This document shows positions 13,795-23,929 of a stretch of 31,922 nucleotides of DNA, one piece after another; within the stretch, counting starts at the first letter, position 1; each line of letters begins with the position of its first letter. The position numbers and the translations under genes were made by a program. Origin of the DNA: a virus. The stretch covers positions 1-31,922 of IMG/VR virus record IMGVR_UViG_3300025671_000286; one strand, written 5' to 3'. The notes beneath the pieces are model-generated. The model saw nothing but the letters and a program-made list of their open reading frames with translations, had not been told where the DNA came from and ran no database searches.

Positions 13795-16443
13795 ATGCCT
13801 CTGTTAGTAAACAGTGTACCTAACCTAGCACAGGGCGTATCGCAGCAGCCTGACAATCTTCGTTATCCTGGACAGTGTGACGAACAAATCAATGCTTGGG
13901 CTACTGTTGTTGAGGGATTAGTAAAGCGTCCGAATACTAGACACACAAGCAAGCTGTTCACAAGTAAAGTAAGCAACGATGCGTTTGTACACTTTATAGA
14001 TAGAGACGACGATAATCAGTTTGCTGCTGTTATAGATAACAATGATCTATCTTTATTTGATCTGAGTGACGGTTCTGAGAAGACAGTTACTATTACAGCT
14101 AATGCTCAGACTTATCTAAATAATGTTACTACTCCCCGTACTGATGTTAAAGCTCTGACAGTTGCAGACTATACATTTATAGCTAACAAAGAACAGACGG
14201 TAGCGTTGAACAGCACAGTTAGTTCTACACTTTCCTACGAAGCTTTAGTATTTGTTAAGTTAGGAGACTACGATAAACAATACGCTGTACACACTATCTT
14301 TGCAGGACCAGACGGTGAGTTTGATACAAGCGATGATGTATCGGATAGTTTTGATATTATTAGTGGAGATGGAGTAGCGGGTGGAGGTAGCGATGCTGAT
14401 ACTATTACTATAGCTACACAACTATACAACATATTAAACAACGGAGGTGCTGCTGACTTTGTAGCTTCTGCTACTATCACACACGCTGGTGCTAACTACG
14501 ATCCTGCTAATCCTCCTGCTGTTACTATTAGTGGTGGGGGAGGTTCTGGTGCTACTGGTATTGCTGCTGTTAGTGTAGGAGGCTTTATTACAGGGATTGT
14601 CATAACTAACGGTGGAAGTAACTATTCATCTGCACCTACTATTACTATAGCTAATCCACCGTCTGGAGGTAATGTAGCAACAGCAACAGCTGTATTAGGA
14701 ACAGTTTCCGCATTCAACGGTACAGTAGAAAGACAAGATGCTATTATAAAACTTACAGCTACTGAAGACTTTAGAATACACACCAACGATGGTTTAGCGG
14801 ATCAAGGATTAGGTTTAGTATATAAAGAAGTATCTAATATAACAGACCTACCAGCTAAAGCGTTTAATAACTTCCGAGTAAAAGTAAAAGGAGATACAGA
14901 ACTGGTCCAAGATGATTACTATGTTATCTTCCAAACAAAAGACGGTAATGACTTCGGAGAAGGTACTTGGGTAGAGGATATAGGATACGGTGTAAAGACT
15001 GAGATCAACGCTAACACTATGCCCCTACAGCTAGTACCAGATGCTACATTTAACAACTGGACATTAGATGTTACTGATTGGTCAGATAGACTAGTAGGTG
15101 ACGACGAAACGAATCCAGCTCCTACATTTGTAGGTAGTAAGATAAACGATATGTTCTTCTTTAAGAATCGTCTGGGTATACTCACAGATGACAGTATTGT
15201 ATTCAGTGAAGCAGATGAGTTCTTTAACTTTTGGAGGGCTACTGTACTACAGCTGTTAGACAGTTCCCGTATAGATGTAGGAGTCAGTCACACAAGAGTA
15301 GCTATTCTTAAACACGCTGTGCCATTCCAAGAGAAGTTATTGTTGTTCTCCGAGAATACACAGTTTGTATTGAGAGGTAGTGACTTGTTAACACCTAAGA
15401 CGGTAAGCATAACACCAGCTACTGAATATAATTCTACACCAGAGATTCGTCCAATCGTACTGAACAACTATGTATACTTCCCATTCAAACGAAACGGATA
15501 TGCAGGGGTTACTGAGTACTATGTAGACAACGACACTAATATCTTTGATGCAGCAGAAGTAACAGCTCAAGTACCTACTTACATACAATCGGATGTTATC
15601 GCTATGGTGGGTACTGCTGTTGAGAATGTCGTAGCACTGGTTAACAATCAGAACAGAAAAGAGATATTTGTGTACAAGTATTTTTGGCAAGGTAAAGAGA
15701 AGATACAATCAGCCTGGCAGAAGTTCACACTTAGTAGAGATATTATCGGATTGGACTTCATCGAGTCTAACTTACACTTAGTAACAAACGATACCACATC
15801 CACCTATTTAGAAGTACTACCACTAGAGAATGATCTACAGGACACAGGACTTACTTATACTATCTGTTTAGACAGCAGGATAGACGGTAGTGCTTTGACG
15901 ACTAGCTTTAGTGGCGGTGTTACTACGATCAGCGGATTTCCTTACGATCCAGTAGATGTTGAGATATTTAGTAAAGCTGGGCACAAGTATACATTCACTA
16001 GGACATCAGCTACCGCAGGTACAGTTAGTGGAGATATAACATCTGTTCCATTCTTTGCGGGTATCCCGTACAATATGTTGTACAAGTTCTCCGATCAAAC
16101 ACTGAAGCAACCAACAGAAAGAGGAGGTCGTAGTGCATCTGATTACACCTTCCAAACAATTCGTAGCGGTAGCTTGAACTACGCAGAGACCGGACACTTT
16201 GTTGTGGAAGTAACTCCTAAGTTTAGGGATACCTACAGCTACGCATTTAATCCTGATATACTAGGTGCTAACTTAACACTTAACAGTTTCACACCACAAG
16301 ACGGACACTTCAGATTCCCTGTACAAGCACAACCAAATGATGTAACAATCGAAGTGAAGAGTAGTTCAGCCTTGCCAGTTAAGTTATTAGCTGCAGAGTT
16401 TGAATCCATGATGATACCGAGAAGCAGAAGATATGGAGCTTAG
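13795..16443 (+). CDS. Tail tubular protein B (nozzle, T7 gp12-like) with a repeat insertion
   Basis: 882 residues (T7 gp12: 794). It forms the tail nozzle that holds the fibres. The N-terminus NSVPNLAQGVSQQPDNLRYPGQCDEQINAW with LVKRPNTRH is diagnostic, and later NNWTLDVTDWSDRLVGDDETNPAPTFVG, FFFKNRLGIL and ENTQFVLRG are family blocks. Residues ~224-303 (14470-14703) are two tandem copies of a Gly-rich pattern (YDPANPPAVTISGGGGSGAT, then NYSSAPTITI with ATATAV), absent from T7 gp12 and about the size of the extra length, so an inserted module. It overlaps the gp13-like gene by 11 nt. Confidence 0.95.
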   Translation: MPLLVNSVPNLAQGVSQQPDNLRYPGQCDEQINAWATVVEGLVKRPNTRHTSKLFTSKVSNDAFVHFIDRDDDNQFAAVIDNNDLSLFDLSDGSEKTVTITANAQTYLNNVTTPRTDVKALTVADYTFIANKEQTVALNSTVSSTLSYEALVFVKLGDYDKQYAVHTIFAGPDGEFDTSDDVSDSFDIISGDGVAGGGSDADTITIATQLYNILNNGGAADFVASATITHAGANYDPANPPAVTISGGGGSGATGIAAVSVGGFITGIVITNGGSNYSSAPTITIANPPSGGNVATATAVLGTVSAFNGTVERQDAIIKLTATEDFRIHTNDGLADQGLGLVYKEVSNITDLPAKAFNNFRVKVKGDTELVQDDYYVIFQTKDGNDFGEGTWVEDIGYGVKTEINANTMPLQLVPDATFNNWTLDVTDWSDRLVGDDETNPAPTFVGSKINDMFFFKNRLGILTDDSIVFSEADEFFNFWRATVLQLLDSSRIDVGVSHTRVAILKHAVPFQEKLLLFSENTQFVLRGSDLLTPKTVSITPATEYNSTPEIRPIVLNNYVYFPFKRNGYAGVTEYYVDNDTNIFDAAEVTAQVPTYIQSDVIAMVGTAVENVVALVNNQNRKEIFVYKYFWQGKEKIQSAWQKFTLSRDIIGLDFIESNLHLVTNDTTSTYLEVLPLENDLQDTGLTYTICLDSRIDGSALTTSFSGGVTTISGFPYDPVDVEIFSKAGHKYTFTRTSATAGTVSGDITSVPFFAGIPYNMLYKFSDQTLKQPTERGGRSASDYTFQTIRSGSLNYAETGHFVVEVTPKFRDTYSYAFNPDILGANLTLNSFTPQDGHFRFPVQAQPNDVTIEVKSSSALPVKLLAAEFESMMIPRSRRYGA

Positions 16444-16879
16444 GATAGATGAAGCACAAGGAGACATGGACGCAGTTGATCTGTATGAAGACCTGCGGGA
16501 GGAAGACATGTTAGAGATTCTTGGGCTTATGCACCACCCTAGAGATGCTGTGTATATGTCTTACGCTACATCCAGTAAGTGCTACAGTGTACGGGATGAA
16601 TGGAACAATCTGTATTGCTCGTTTGGAGTGTGTCCTATCAACGGTACTAATATCGGAAGTGCTTGGTTATTAGGTACTAGAAGATTACCACAGATTAAGA
16701 AGTTCTTTTTGAAACACTCCGCTGAGAAGGTAGCTGATCTGTTAGATGGATTTGATTACTTAACTAACTTTGTTATGCGTAGTAACACCCTGAGCATTAG
16801 ATGGTTGGAGTGGTTAGGGGCTGAGTTTAACGATTGTCAGTACGAGAACTATCTGTCATTTATATTAGAGAGGAAGTAA
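16433..16879 (+). CDS. Internal virion protein A-like (T7 gp13-like)
   Basis: 148 residues (T7 gp13: 138). The order of features follows gp13: a short acidic helical start, a central beta region (IGSAWLLGTRRLPQIKKFFL) and the ending NTLSIRWLEWLGAEF, which matches the N-x-x-H/SIRFL-x-x-IGA-x-F pattern of gp13 and of GNAT-fold proteins in general. No acetyl-CoA loop is obvious, so a structural role is more likely than catalysis. The gene starts 11 nt before the nozzle stop and ends five bases before the gp14-like start, the position expected for gene 13. Confidence 0.82.
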   Translation: MELRIDEAQGDMDAVDLYEDLREEDMLEILGLMHHPRDAVYMSYATSSKCYSVRDEWNNLYCSFGVCPINGTNIGSAWLLGTRRLPQIKKFFLKHSAEKVADLLDGFDYLTNFVMRSNTLSIRWLEWLGAEFNDCQYENYLSFILERK

Positions 16880-16884
16880 TTGTT

Positions 16885-17535
16885 ATGTGTTTTCCAGTTA
16901 TAGGTGCAGCGATGTTAGGTTATACCGGAGCTGGTTCTGTGGCTGCTGCTACAGCTGCTACTGGATTAACTAGTACAGGTTTAGGTATAATGGGAGCCAC
17001 TACTGCTTTAGGTATAGCTTCCCCTGTTGTGGGTGCTATTGGTCAGCGTCAGCAAGCTAAGACACAGATGGCGTTACAGGCACAACAAAGACAAGCTGCA
17101 ATACAGAAACAAGGACTTCAACGAACTTCTGCATTGTTAGAGGCACAGCAAAAAATTGAATCTATAGCCCTTAGGAAACAGCAGTTACTGATGATGCGTG
17201 AGGCAGCTCGTGGTACTCTTAGGGCTAAACAAGGTGTGGCTATATCAGATGCTTTTGAACGGGACTTAGATAGACAGTTAGGTGTTGACCTTAGTATGTT
17301 AGAAGAAGAGGAAGGTCTATACGGTATTCAATACGGACTTGGTATGCAGGAGCTAGGACTAGCAGGGCAGCAGGAGTTATTAAAATACAGTCAACCAATA
17401 CAAACAGAGAGTCCATTGGTAACCAGCTTTAGAGCTATAAGTGGCGGTCTGTCTGGTGCTAGTGCAGGTTTAGGTTTAGCAAGTGCTGGTAGAAAAAGAA
17501 GAGATGTTAGCATCGGTGATAAGAGCGTAGTATAA
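16885..17535 (+). CDS. Internal virion protein B (T7 gp14-like)
   Basis: 216 residues (T7 gp14: 196). It is an ejected core protein expected to form the outer-membrane part of the DNA channel. It starts MCFPVIGAAMLGYTGAG, a hydrophobic Gly/Ala-rich segment running to about residue 50 that should insert into membrane, followed by a long Gln-rich coiled-coil region (QQAKTQMALQAQQRQAAIQ) and a Gly/Ala-rich end. I use ATG 16885 rather than upstream in-frame starts because GAGAGGAAG lies just before it and MC(F/W) starts are the rule for gp14. Confidence 0.9.
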   Translation: MCFPVIGAAMLGYTGAGSVAAATAATGLTSTGLGIMGATTALGIASPVVGAIGQRQQAKTQMALQAQQRQAAIQKQGLQRTSALLEAQQKIESIALRKQQLLMMREAARGTLRAKQGVAISDAFERDLDRQLGVDLSMLEEEEGLYGIQYGLGMQELGLAGQQELLKYSQPIQTESPLVTSFRAISGGLSGASAGLGLASAGRKRRDVSIGDKSVV

Positions 17536-17539
17536 TATT

Positions 17540-19402
17540 ATGACTAAACTTAGAACAGTACCTTTTGTTGATATGCCTAGCTTCCAATTTGGATTAGCTA
17601 ATGTGAAAGCAGGGCGTAGTGGGTATCAAGATTTAGCTGATGCACTATCTCAAATAAATCCAGCACTGCAACAGTTTGGTCGAATAAGTTTAGCTAAACA
17701 ACAACTGATAGAACAAAAACAAGAGGAAGATAGATTAGCTAGAGAAGCGGAGATAGCTAAGGGTAGAGAAGCTTTTCAATTGGACCCAAGCGGTGTTAGT
17801 GAACAGTTAAAGAATCTTACCAGGAAGGGTATTAACGCTGGTGTTATTCCTGAGAATGCTAACGCCCCATTTATTATTGGAGGTCTACAAGCACAAGGTG
17901 AAGTATTAGTTAACAGAGATTATAGAGGTCAATTAAGAAGTCTTGTTGAAACGACAAACGATCCTGAAGTAGCCATCGCACAAACCAAAGCTGAGTTCCT
18001 GAAACGACCTGAGTTCTCTGATCCATCTGTTAGAGCATACGCTGCTGAAGTATTCGGTAAAGTAGATGATGAGTTCAGGAGGGATGTTAACAATAGATTA
18101 GATTCAGTAAGGACTGAGAAGAGTAAGGGTGCTTGGTTGGAACTAGGACTACCGCTAGTAGATGGTGTCGTAAAAGGTGATATAGATATTAACAGCCCTG
18201 AGATGGTTGGTTGGGTTAACAGAGCAGCGGGTGTGTTTAAAGGTTCACATAAGTATGCTTTCGATGAATTAATCAAACCATCCATACTAGAATTGGTTGA
18301 GGCTGGTGGTAGTGCTATAGCTCTAGATAAAGTGCAAGAAATAGAGAACTGGGTAATTAATCCAAATACAGGTGCTAAGTTTATTACAGCAGAACTCAGA
18401 GATGATATAGCTACATTTAAAAGAGATATAGAAGCTAAAGATGCCTATTTTAAAAACAAAACAAAAAACTTATATACTACTAATAAAGAGAAAGTATTAA
18501 ATCCTTTGGTCACAGAGTTTAAGGGTAAGCTTAACGATGGTGATATTATTACTGATTCTTATTTAAAAGATTGGACAAATAGAGTCAGAGAGGCGGGTTC
18601 AACTTCTGGTGTTTTTGGTTTAGATATAGAAGAAACTATCGGAAGTATGATTGAGCTGTCTAACAAAGATTACTACAATGCAGATACGGGTGATGTGGAA
18701 ACCAACACGAGCGTTTGGACTGCATTACAGGCTGATTTGGATAAAGGTATAGATGTATTACCAGATGCTCAAGATGCTTTAGAGCGAGGGGATTTAACTT
18801 GGGATGATTTTAAAGATATACAAAAAAGAAATGGAGATAGTGATAGATTTAATAAAGAAATAATGGAAGGCGTAGCTGCTATTAAAAGAGCAACTGAAAG
18901 TTTTGGTAATCAATTTAAAGATACAACCTTAACTGAAGAAATGCGTATAAGAGGTATTACCCCTCCAACAACAAACTTTGTTAAAAATATAACCGGATTA
19001 AATGCACACCCGAACACACTTGATACTCTAAAACTTAGAGGCTTGTTATCATGGAGCAGGAAAGTTAAAGAAACAAGAGATAATATATTAAAAGCTAACC
19101 CAAACACTACTCCACAACAATTAGACGAAGCCTTAACAGATCAATCACTAGAGCTATATGAATCATTTAACGAAGAGTATAGGGAAACAGTACTAAGTCA
19201 ATTAAGGACTGGTAAGTATATAATAGATAACGACCAGACTATAACTGTTAAAATGTTAGACAAAGCTATAACAGGTATTGAAACAGGTAACCCTTCGCTA
19301 GTTGATTTAAAGATAGAAGATTTAGTTTTAAAATTAGAGTTCTCAGATAACTTAGAGGAACGGTTACAGTTTCTGCGAACTTACAAAAATAAAATAAAGT
19401 AA
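17540..19402 (+). CDS. Internal virion protein C (T7 gp15-like)
   Basis: 620 residues (T7 gp15: 747). Almost wholly helical and charged, with RTVPFVDMPSFQFGLANVKAGRSGYQDLADAL at the N-terminus, then a coiled-coil run (LIEQKQEEDRLAREAEIAKGREAF) and tandem helical segments of the type found in core proteins. No enzymatic motif is seen. Gene order between gp14-like and gp16-like genes gives the assignment; sequence similarity to T7 gp15 is weak by eye. Its stop overlaps the next start (TAATG), so the two core proteins are probably translationally coupled. It would form the periplasmic tube with the gp16-like protein during DNA ejection. Confidence 0.85.
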   Translation: MTKLRTVPFVDMPSFQFGLANVKAGRSGYQDLADALSQINPALQQFGRISLAKQQLIEQKQEEDRLAREAEIAKGREAFQLDPSGVSEQLKNLTRKGINAGVIPENANAPFIIGGLQAQGEVLVNRDYRGQLRSLVETTNDPEVAIAQTKAEFLKRPEFSDPSVRAYAAEVFGKVDDEFRRDVNNRLDSVRTEKSKGAWLELGLPLVDGVVKGDIDINSPEMVGWVNRAAGVFKGSHKYAFDELIKPSILELVEAGGSAIALDKVQEIENWVINPNTGAKFITAELRDDIATFKRDIEAKDAYFKNKTKNLYTTNKEKVLNPLVTEFKGKLNDGDIITDSYLKDWTNRVREAGSTSGVFGLDIEETIGSMIELSNKDYYNADTGDVETNTSVWTALQADLDKGIDVLPDAQDALERGDLTWDDFKDIQKRNGDSDRFNKEIMEGVAAIKRATESFGNQFKDTTLTEEMRIRGITPPTTNFVKNITGLNAHPNTLDTLKLRGLLSWSRKVKETRDNILKANPNTTPQQLDEALTDQSLELYESFNEEYRETVLSQLRTGKYIIDNDQTITVKMLDKAITGIETGNPSLVDLKIEDLVLKLEFSDNLEERLQFLRTYKNKIK

Positions 19403-22400
19403 TGGCTAAGACGATTGCAGAACTAATTGAAGAGCAAAAAGCTTTTGAAGAATCGAAGATAAAAGATGTTTCTTTAGCTGATTCGGCATCTACCCGTGCT
19501 CCTAGCGAGTTATCTACAGCAGGTGTTATCAAACAGGAAGATGAAGAAGATGGTCAATATTTAAGATTAGCTGAATCAATCGCAGCTGAAGCTGGAGGTA
19601 GTATTGCTGTCGGTGCAGTAACGACTCCTTTACTTGGTGGAGGTCCGCTTGGAATAGGTGCGTATATAGCAGTAAATGGATTAAGCAACTTTGGTCTTAA
19701 TTATTGGGCACAAAGTCACAGAGATCCCGACGCAGAATATTCCCCCGAAGAGGGTTTAGCTACAACAGCTATAGGCACGATAACACCTTTAGCCACTTAT
19801 AAAAAAATGGCTGATCTTTCTAGGTTAGGGAAGGTAGCTGTTACTGCTGGGGAAGGTACGGCAATGGCTGTCACTGAGGATTTATTAAGACAAGGTCTTG
19901 AGATAGGTACTGGGAAAAGACAAGAAATTAGCTTACAACAAACAGCCTTCTCAGGCACTGCTGGTTTGATATTTGGAGGCGGGACCGGATACTTAACATC
20001 AGGTCAGAACTTTCATAAATTAGGAGCATCTGAAGCTACTGTAGAAAGTATGAAAAAAACAGCTGAAGTTAACGCAGCTAAAAAAATATCATCTATAGAT
20101 AGTATGCTGGAAAACCCTGAAGTCACAGGTGAGTACAGAGATTTGTTATTAAGAGAGAAAAGAGAAATTAAAGAAACTCTTGAGACTGTCAGAACTGGGG
20201 ATAAAGAATATTTAGAATCTTTAAAAGCGGATGCAGTCAAGCAAGAGCAGGAATCAAGACAAGCTCTTGTTGATAGAATTAATAAATTAAAAGAACCAGA
20301 GGTAGGCGAAGGTACAGTACTTAGACCTAAAGAAGAAGTTGAAGCAGCACCGAAGGAACAACCAAAGACTGTAGAGCCAGAAGCTTGGGACCCTACGGAA
20401 ATACCTTTAGGTATTAGAAGGACACCTGTAGTTGAACCTGAGCTAGCATCCTTAGATGATGAGGCTTTAGAGTTAGCACAGAAACAAGCTTTAAAAGCAG
20501 CCGAACCATTAGAGGATGAATTTTTTGGTTATCCGACTAAGGGGGCTTGGTTTACTGCACCTAAAGATTTAGCGGTCAAGTTGGGAGAAGCACAAGATAA
20601 AGTAACAGCTATTGAACTTGAAATATTTAGAAGACAAATAGATACAGAAGAACCTTGGTTTGTTGCTACGGAATTTAATAAATTAACAGGAGCTACGGAG
20701 GATGCAGAGAATACTTTTAAATTAGCATTACTTGGAGAGACTATTCAAAAAAGAGGCATACAAAAAGAGGTAGCAAAAGAGTTAGAAGATAAGTTTGGTA
20801 GAGGTGCTGATGCTCAAGAAGTTTTAATATCTAAAATAGAGACTGCTCAGAAAGCTATGAAAACAATGGCGGAGCAGAAAAAAGAATTAAAAGCCCCAAT
20901 GGAGGCACCAACCGCAGAAAAAGCTGTTGAACCAGAAGTAGCACCGCAACCTACTCAACCTACTAAGCTTACCACTGAACAGAAGCTGGAAGCCCTAGAA
21001 AGAATGGGGATGAGTGATGAAGACTTATCTAAATTACTAGAAGGCAAGAGTGAAATTATACCACTTAACCTAGCTGCTTTTACTACGGATGAAGGTGTAC
21101 AAAGGGCTATGGCTGGGGTACTTGAACAGTTAAGCGATAAGATAAAAACAAGCCGTGTTAAGACTGATAAAGAATCTTTAATAAAGCAGGTAACAGAGTT
21201 AAGAAAGAGATTAGACCCTGAATTAGATGAAGCTAAGTTTGTTCAACAAATAGCCAAAGAGACAGAAGATATTATATTTAAAGCCGCTTTGGCTGATAGT
21301 ATGACTTTATCTGCTTTTGATAATTTGTATAAAAAAATAGATGCTAATACAGACTTAAACGATCCTGCTGTAGCTTTAGAAATAATGGCTGATTTAAATA
21401 GGGTACAGTTATTAGCAGAAGGTTCATCTGTTATATCTAGCTCTTCAGGTAAATTATTGCAGAGCCGAAAAGTTGCTAGAGATCAGATGGCTGCGAATAT
21501 AAATTCGATAGAACGCAAAGCATTAAAAGCCGAAAAGGATTTAGTTGAGGAACTTATTAAGTATCCAGAGGGATTAAACCCAAGTGAAATTAAAAAGGAA
21601 TTAGATAAATTAGGAGGATTAAAGAATGTTAAAGCTTTCCTAAATGAAATAAGATTAGTAAAAGACCCACATAAATTAGGAAAACTACTAGAAATAAGTA
21701 AGAGATCAACAGGTGAAAAGTTTGGTAGAGTAGCTAAAGAACTAATTTACGATAGTGTTTTAAGTGCTCCTCCTACACAAGCAGCTGCTGCCGGTGGTAA
21801 TGCCATGATGACTCTTTATTCGTTAATGACTCAAGGGGTCGGAGGGTTAGCTACAGGCAATTTAGAGCAGACGAGGATGGCTCTGAGAACTAGTAAGTAT
21901 TTGTTATACGGAATAGACGATGCTTTTCAAGCTGCTAAACTAGCTGCTGCTAATTCTCAAGGGTCGATGTCTTTAAATAACCACTATGAGAAGGTAGGTG
22001 AAAGAGCTTTGGCTATGGAGGCTACTGGATTATCAGGACCTATAGGAGAAACTGTTGAAAATACAGGAGAGCTTCTAGCCTTCGGACCTAAAGGTTTAGT
22101 ATTTCAAGATGAGTTCTATAGACACTTATTTGGTAAGGCTCAAGCTCGTGCATTGTTAGCGGAAGAATATAAACAACTAGTTAAAAGAGGGGAGGCTCCT
22201 GTAGGTCAGATACAAGATTACATGGAGTCTAGATTATCTAGGTATTTTGTTGACGGTAAAAGATTTAAAACAAAGAACGATGTGGAAATGGAAGCCATGT
22301 CTAAAATTAGAGAACAAGGGTTAAAAGCTGAAGAAGCTAAAGATTATTTCAACAATTATGTTAGAGATAACTGGTCAAATAAACTGGCTAGTGAAATAGA

Positions 22401-23889
22401 ATACATGAAGGACTTTGGAGATAAAATAACATTCCAAAGAGAACTAAGCAGTGACTACGGTGTACTAGAGGCGGGTGCTACAAAGCTAGGTGAATTAAGG
22501 CAGAAATCAAGTGTTTTGGAATTGCTTCAGTTATTTTTAAGAACTCCTACTAACATGTTTATGGAGTTAGGTGGTACAGCATCTGGTTTAGCTATTCTTC
22601 CAGGTGTTAATAAAGTTACATTTAAAAGAACATTAGACGAATTAAGAAGCGACAATCCATCTATCAGAGCACAAGCTAGAGGTAGGCAGATCGTGGGTGC
22701 TGGTTTATGGGCTTCTGCTTTATATCTTGCAGATCAAGGTATAACGACTGGAGCTGGACCACAGGATTATAAAGAGCGTGAAACTAAAATGAGTACAGGA
22801 TGGGAGCCACACGCTATAAACATGTCAGCTCTCAAAAGATATTGGGATACAGGTAATTCAGGTGGGGATCAAATGGGCGACACTTATTTACCCTTGAGTC
22901 GGTTAGGTTCTATAGCTGATGTATACGGTATAGCTGCTACTGCTTTAAGAGCTTCGGAAGATAACTCGATGCCTGACGATTTAAAAGGACAGGTAATCAG
23001 TTCTGCTCAATTAGCTTTAACTACATTGATAGCTGATAAAACATACTTAGCTAATATAAGCGAATTAAATGACGGGTTGTTTAGAGGTAAATGGGAAGAA
23101 GGAGGTAAGAGCGGTGCTAATGCTTTGTTCACAGCTATAAATAGAATGGCTACACCGTCTATAATGAAAGCTGCTGCACAGTTAAACGATCCATATCTCA
23201 GAGAAATAAACGAACCTATGGAACAGTTTAAAATGGCTCTTGCTAGTACTCGTAGGGAGTTAGACCCTAAAAGAGATGAATTAGGAATACCTAAACCAGC
23301 TTCTCAATACGATTCTGTAGGGCAAGCGATAAATTATTTAAGCCCGGTCCGAGTGGAAAGGTTAAGATCGAAGGAAGCTGATGAGAAAGATGTGAAAGAA
23401 GGTAGAGCATCTAAAGTAGGTGAGAAGTTATTTACTAAGGAAGACGAAGCTAGAATGATTTTAGCAGAAGTAGGAGGTCGTTTTAAGTTTAGTCGTCCTG
23501 ACGATGGAATCCCTGGTTTGAATCTAAAAAAATTAAAGGTACAAAAAGATTACGGTTTCGGATTGGAGCAAACTTTATACGACCGTTGGCAACAAATTTA
23601 CTCAGAACTAAACCCAGCTGATGCGATAATTAAAGCTTACAATAAACCTAAATATCAAAGGATGGGTAAAGTGCCCAAAGGTTCTCCTATAACTAATGCA
23701 AGGCGACTTACCATAGAATCAGACCTTAGTGCGTTGAGGGGAAAAGCTTTAGGGCAACTAGTAAAAGAAAACCCTGAATTAAAAGCACAGTTTTTCTTAT
23801 TAAGAGACTTAACTAAGAAAGTTTTACTAGAGGGAGAAACCGCTCCAAGAAAAGTGATAGCTCCTGAATTAGCTCCGCTATTAGACTAA
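19402..23889 (+). CDS. Internal virion protein D (T7 gp16-like), giant ejection protein
   Basis: 1495 residues (T7 gp16: 1318), the largest gene here. The first ~180 residues are Gly/Ala-rich with hydrophobic patches (AGGSIAVGAVTTPLLGGGPLG), which could insert into membrane; residues ~200-500 are charged and Pro/Glu-rich. From about residue 770 a block common in podovirus giant virion proteins appears: ELIYDSVLSAPPTQAAAAGGN, later FLRTPTNMF (about 1046), QARGRQIVGAG (about 1091) and DQGITTGAGPQDYKERE. I see no ExSxGNP/GLMQ-type transglycosylase motif, which T7 gp16 has at its N-terminus. Role inferred: form the inner-membrane end of the ejection channel and help draw DNA into the cell. Confidence 0.88.
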   Translation: MAKTIAELIEEQKAFEESKIKDVSLADSASTRAPSELSTAGVIKQEDEEDGQYLRLAESIAAEAGGSIAVGAVTTPLLGGGPLGIGAYIAVNGLSNFGLNYWAQSHRDPDAEYSPEEGLATTAIGTITPLATYKKMADLSRLGKVAVTAGEGTAMAVTEDLLRQGLEIGTGKRQEISLQQTAFSGTAGLIFGGGTGYLTSGQNFHKLGASEATVESMKKTAEVNAAKKISSIDSMLENPEVTGEYRDLLLREKREIKETLETVRTGDKEYLESLKADAVKQEQESRQALVDRINKLKEPEVGEGTVLRPKEEVEAAPKEQPKTVEPEAWDPTEIPLGIRRTPVVEPELASLDDEALELAQKQALKAAEPLEDEFFGYPTKGAWFTAPKDLAVKLGEAQDKVTAIELEIFRRQIDTEEPWFVATEFNKLTGATEDAENTFKLALLGETIQKRGIQKEVAKELEDKFGRGADAQEVLISKIETAQKAMKTMAEQKKELKAPMEAPTAEKAVEPEVAPQPTQPTKLTTEQKLEALERMGMSDEDLSKLLEGKSEIIPLNLAAFTTDEGVQRAMAGVLEQLSDKIKTSRVKTDKESLIKQVTELRKRLDPELDEAKFVQQIAKETEDIIFKAALADSMTLSAFDNLYKKIDANTDLNDPAVALEIMADLNRVQLLAEGSSVISSSSGKLLQSRKVARDQMAANINSIERKALKAEKDLVEELIKYPEGLNPSEIKKELDKLGGLKNVKAFLNEIRLVKDPHKLGKLLEISKRSTGEKFGRVAKELIYDSVLSAPPTQAAAAGGNAMMTLYSLMTQGVGGLATGNLEQTRMALRTSKYLLYGIDDAFQAAKLAAANSQGSMSLNNHYEKVGERALAMEATGLSGPIGETVENTGELLAFGPKGLVFQDEFYRHLFGKAQARALLAEEYKQLVKRGEAPVGQIQDYMESRLSRYFVDGKRFKTKNDVEMEAMSKIREQGLKAEEAKDYFNNYVRDNWSNKLASEIEYMKDFGDKITFQRELSSDYGVLEAGATKLGELRQKSSVLELLQLFLRTPTNMFMELGGTASGLAILPGVNKVTFKRTLDELRSDNPSIRAQARGRQIVGAGLWASALYLADQGITTGAGPQDYKERETKMSTGWEPHAINMSALKRYWDTGNSGGDQMGDTYLPLSRLGSIADVYGIAATALRASEDNSMPDDLKGQVISSAQLALTTLIADKTYLANISELNDGLFRGKWEEGGKSGANALFTAINRMATPSIMKAAAQLNDPYLREINEPMEQFKMALASTRRELDPKRDELGIPKPASQYDSVGQAINYLSPVRVERLRSKEADEKDVKEGRASKVGEKLFTKEDEARMILAEVGGRFKFSRPDDGIPGLNLKKLKVQKDYGFGLEQTLYDRWQQIYSELNPADAIIKAYNKPKYQRMGKVPKGSPITNARRLTIESDLSALRGKALGQLVKENPELKAQFFLLRDLTKKVLLEGETAPRKVIAPELAPLLD

Positions 23890-23929
23890 GTGCTTGAACT
23901 CCTAACTCAATAGTTAATAATATATTATC
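23890..23929 (+). promoter_or_regulatory. AT-rich leader of the tail fibre gene
   Basis: Forty bases between the giant core protein and the fibre gene. The stretch just before the ATG is nearly pure A/T (GTTAATAATATATTATC), and no Shine-Dalgarno sequence is evident. It resembles the AT-rich starts before 6545, 12083 and 28519, so an unstructured start region is the likely function; a promoter cannot be excluded. Confidence 0.3.

Noticed and set aside
16834-16884. Upstream extension of the gp14-like gene
   Set aside because: It would overlap the gp13-like gene and lacks the MCF start and the ribosome site found at 16885.
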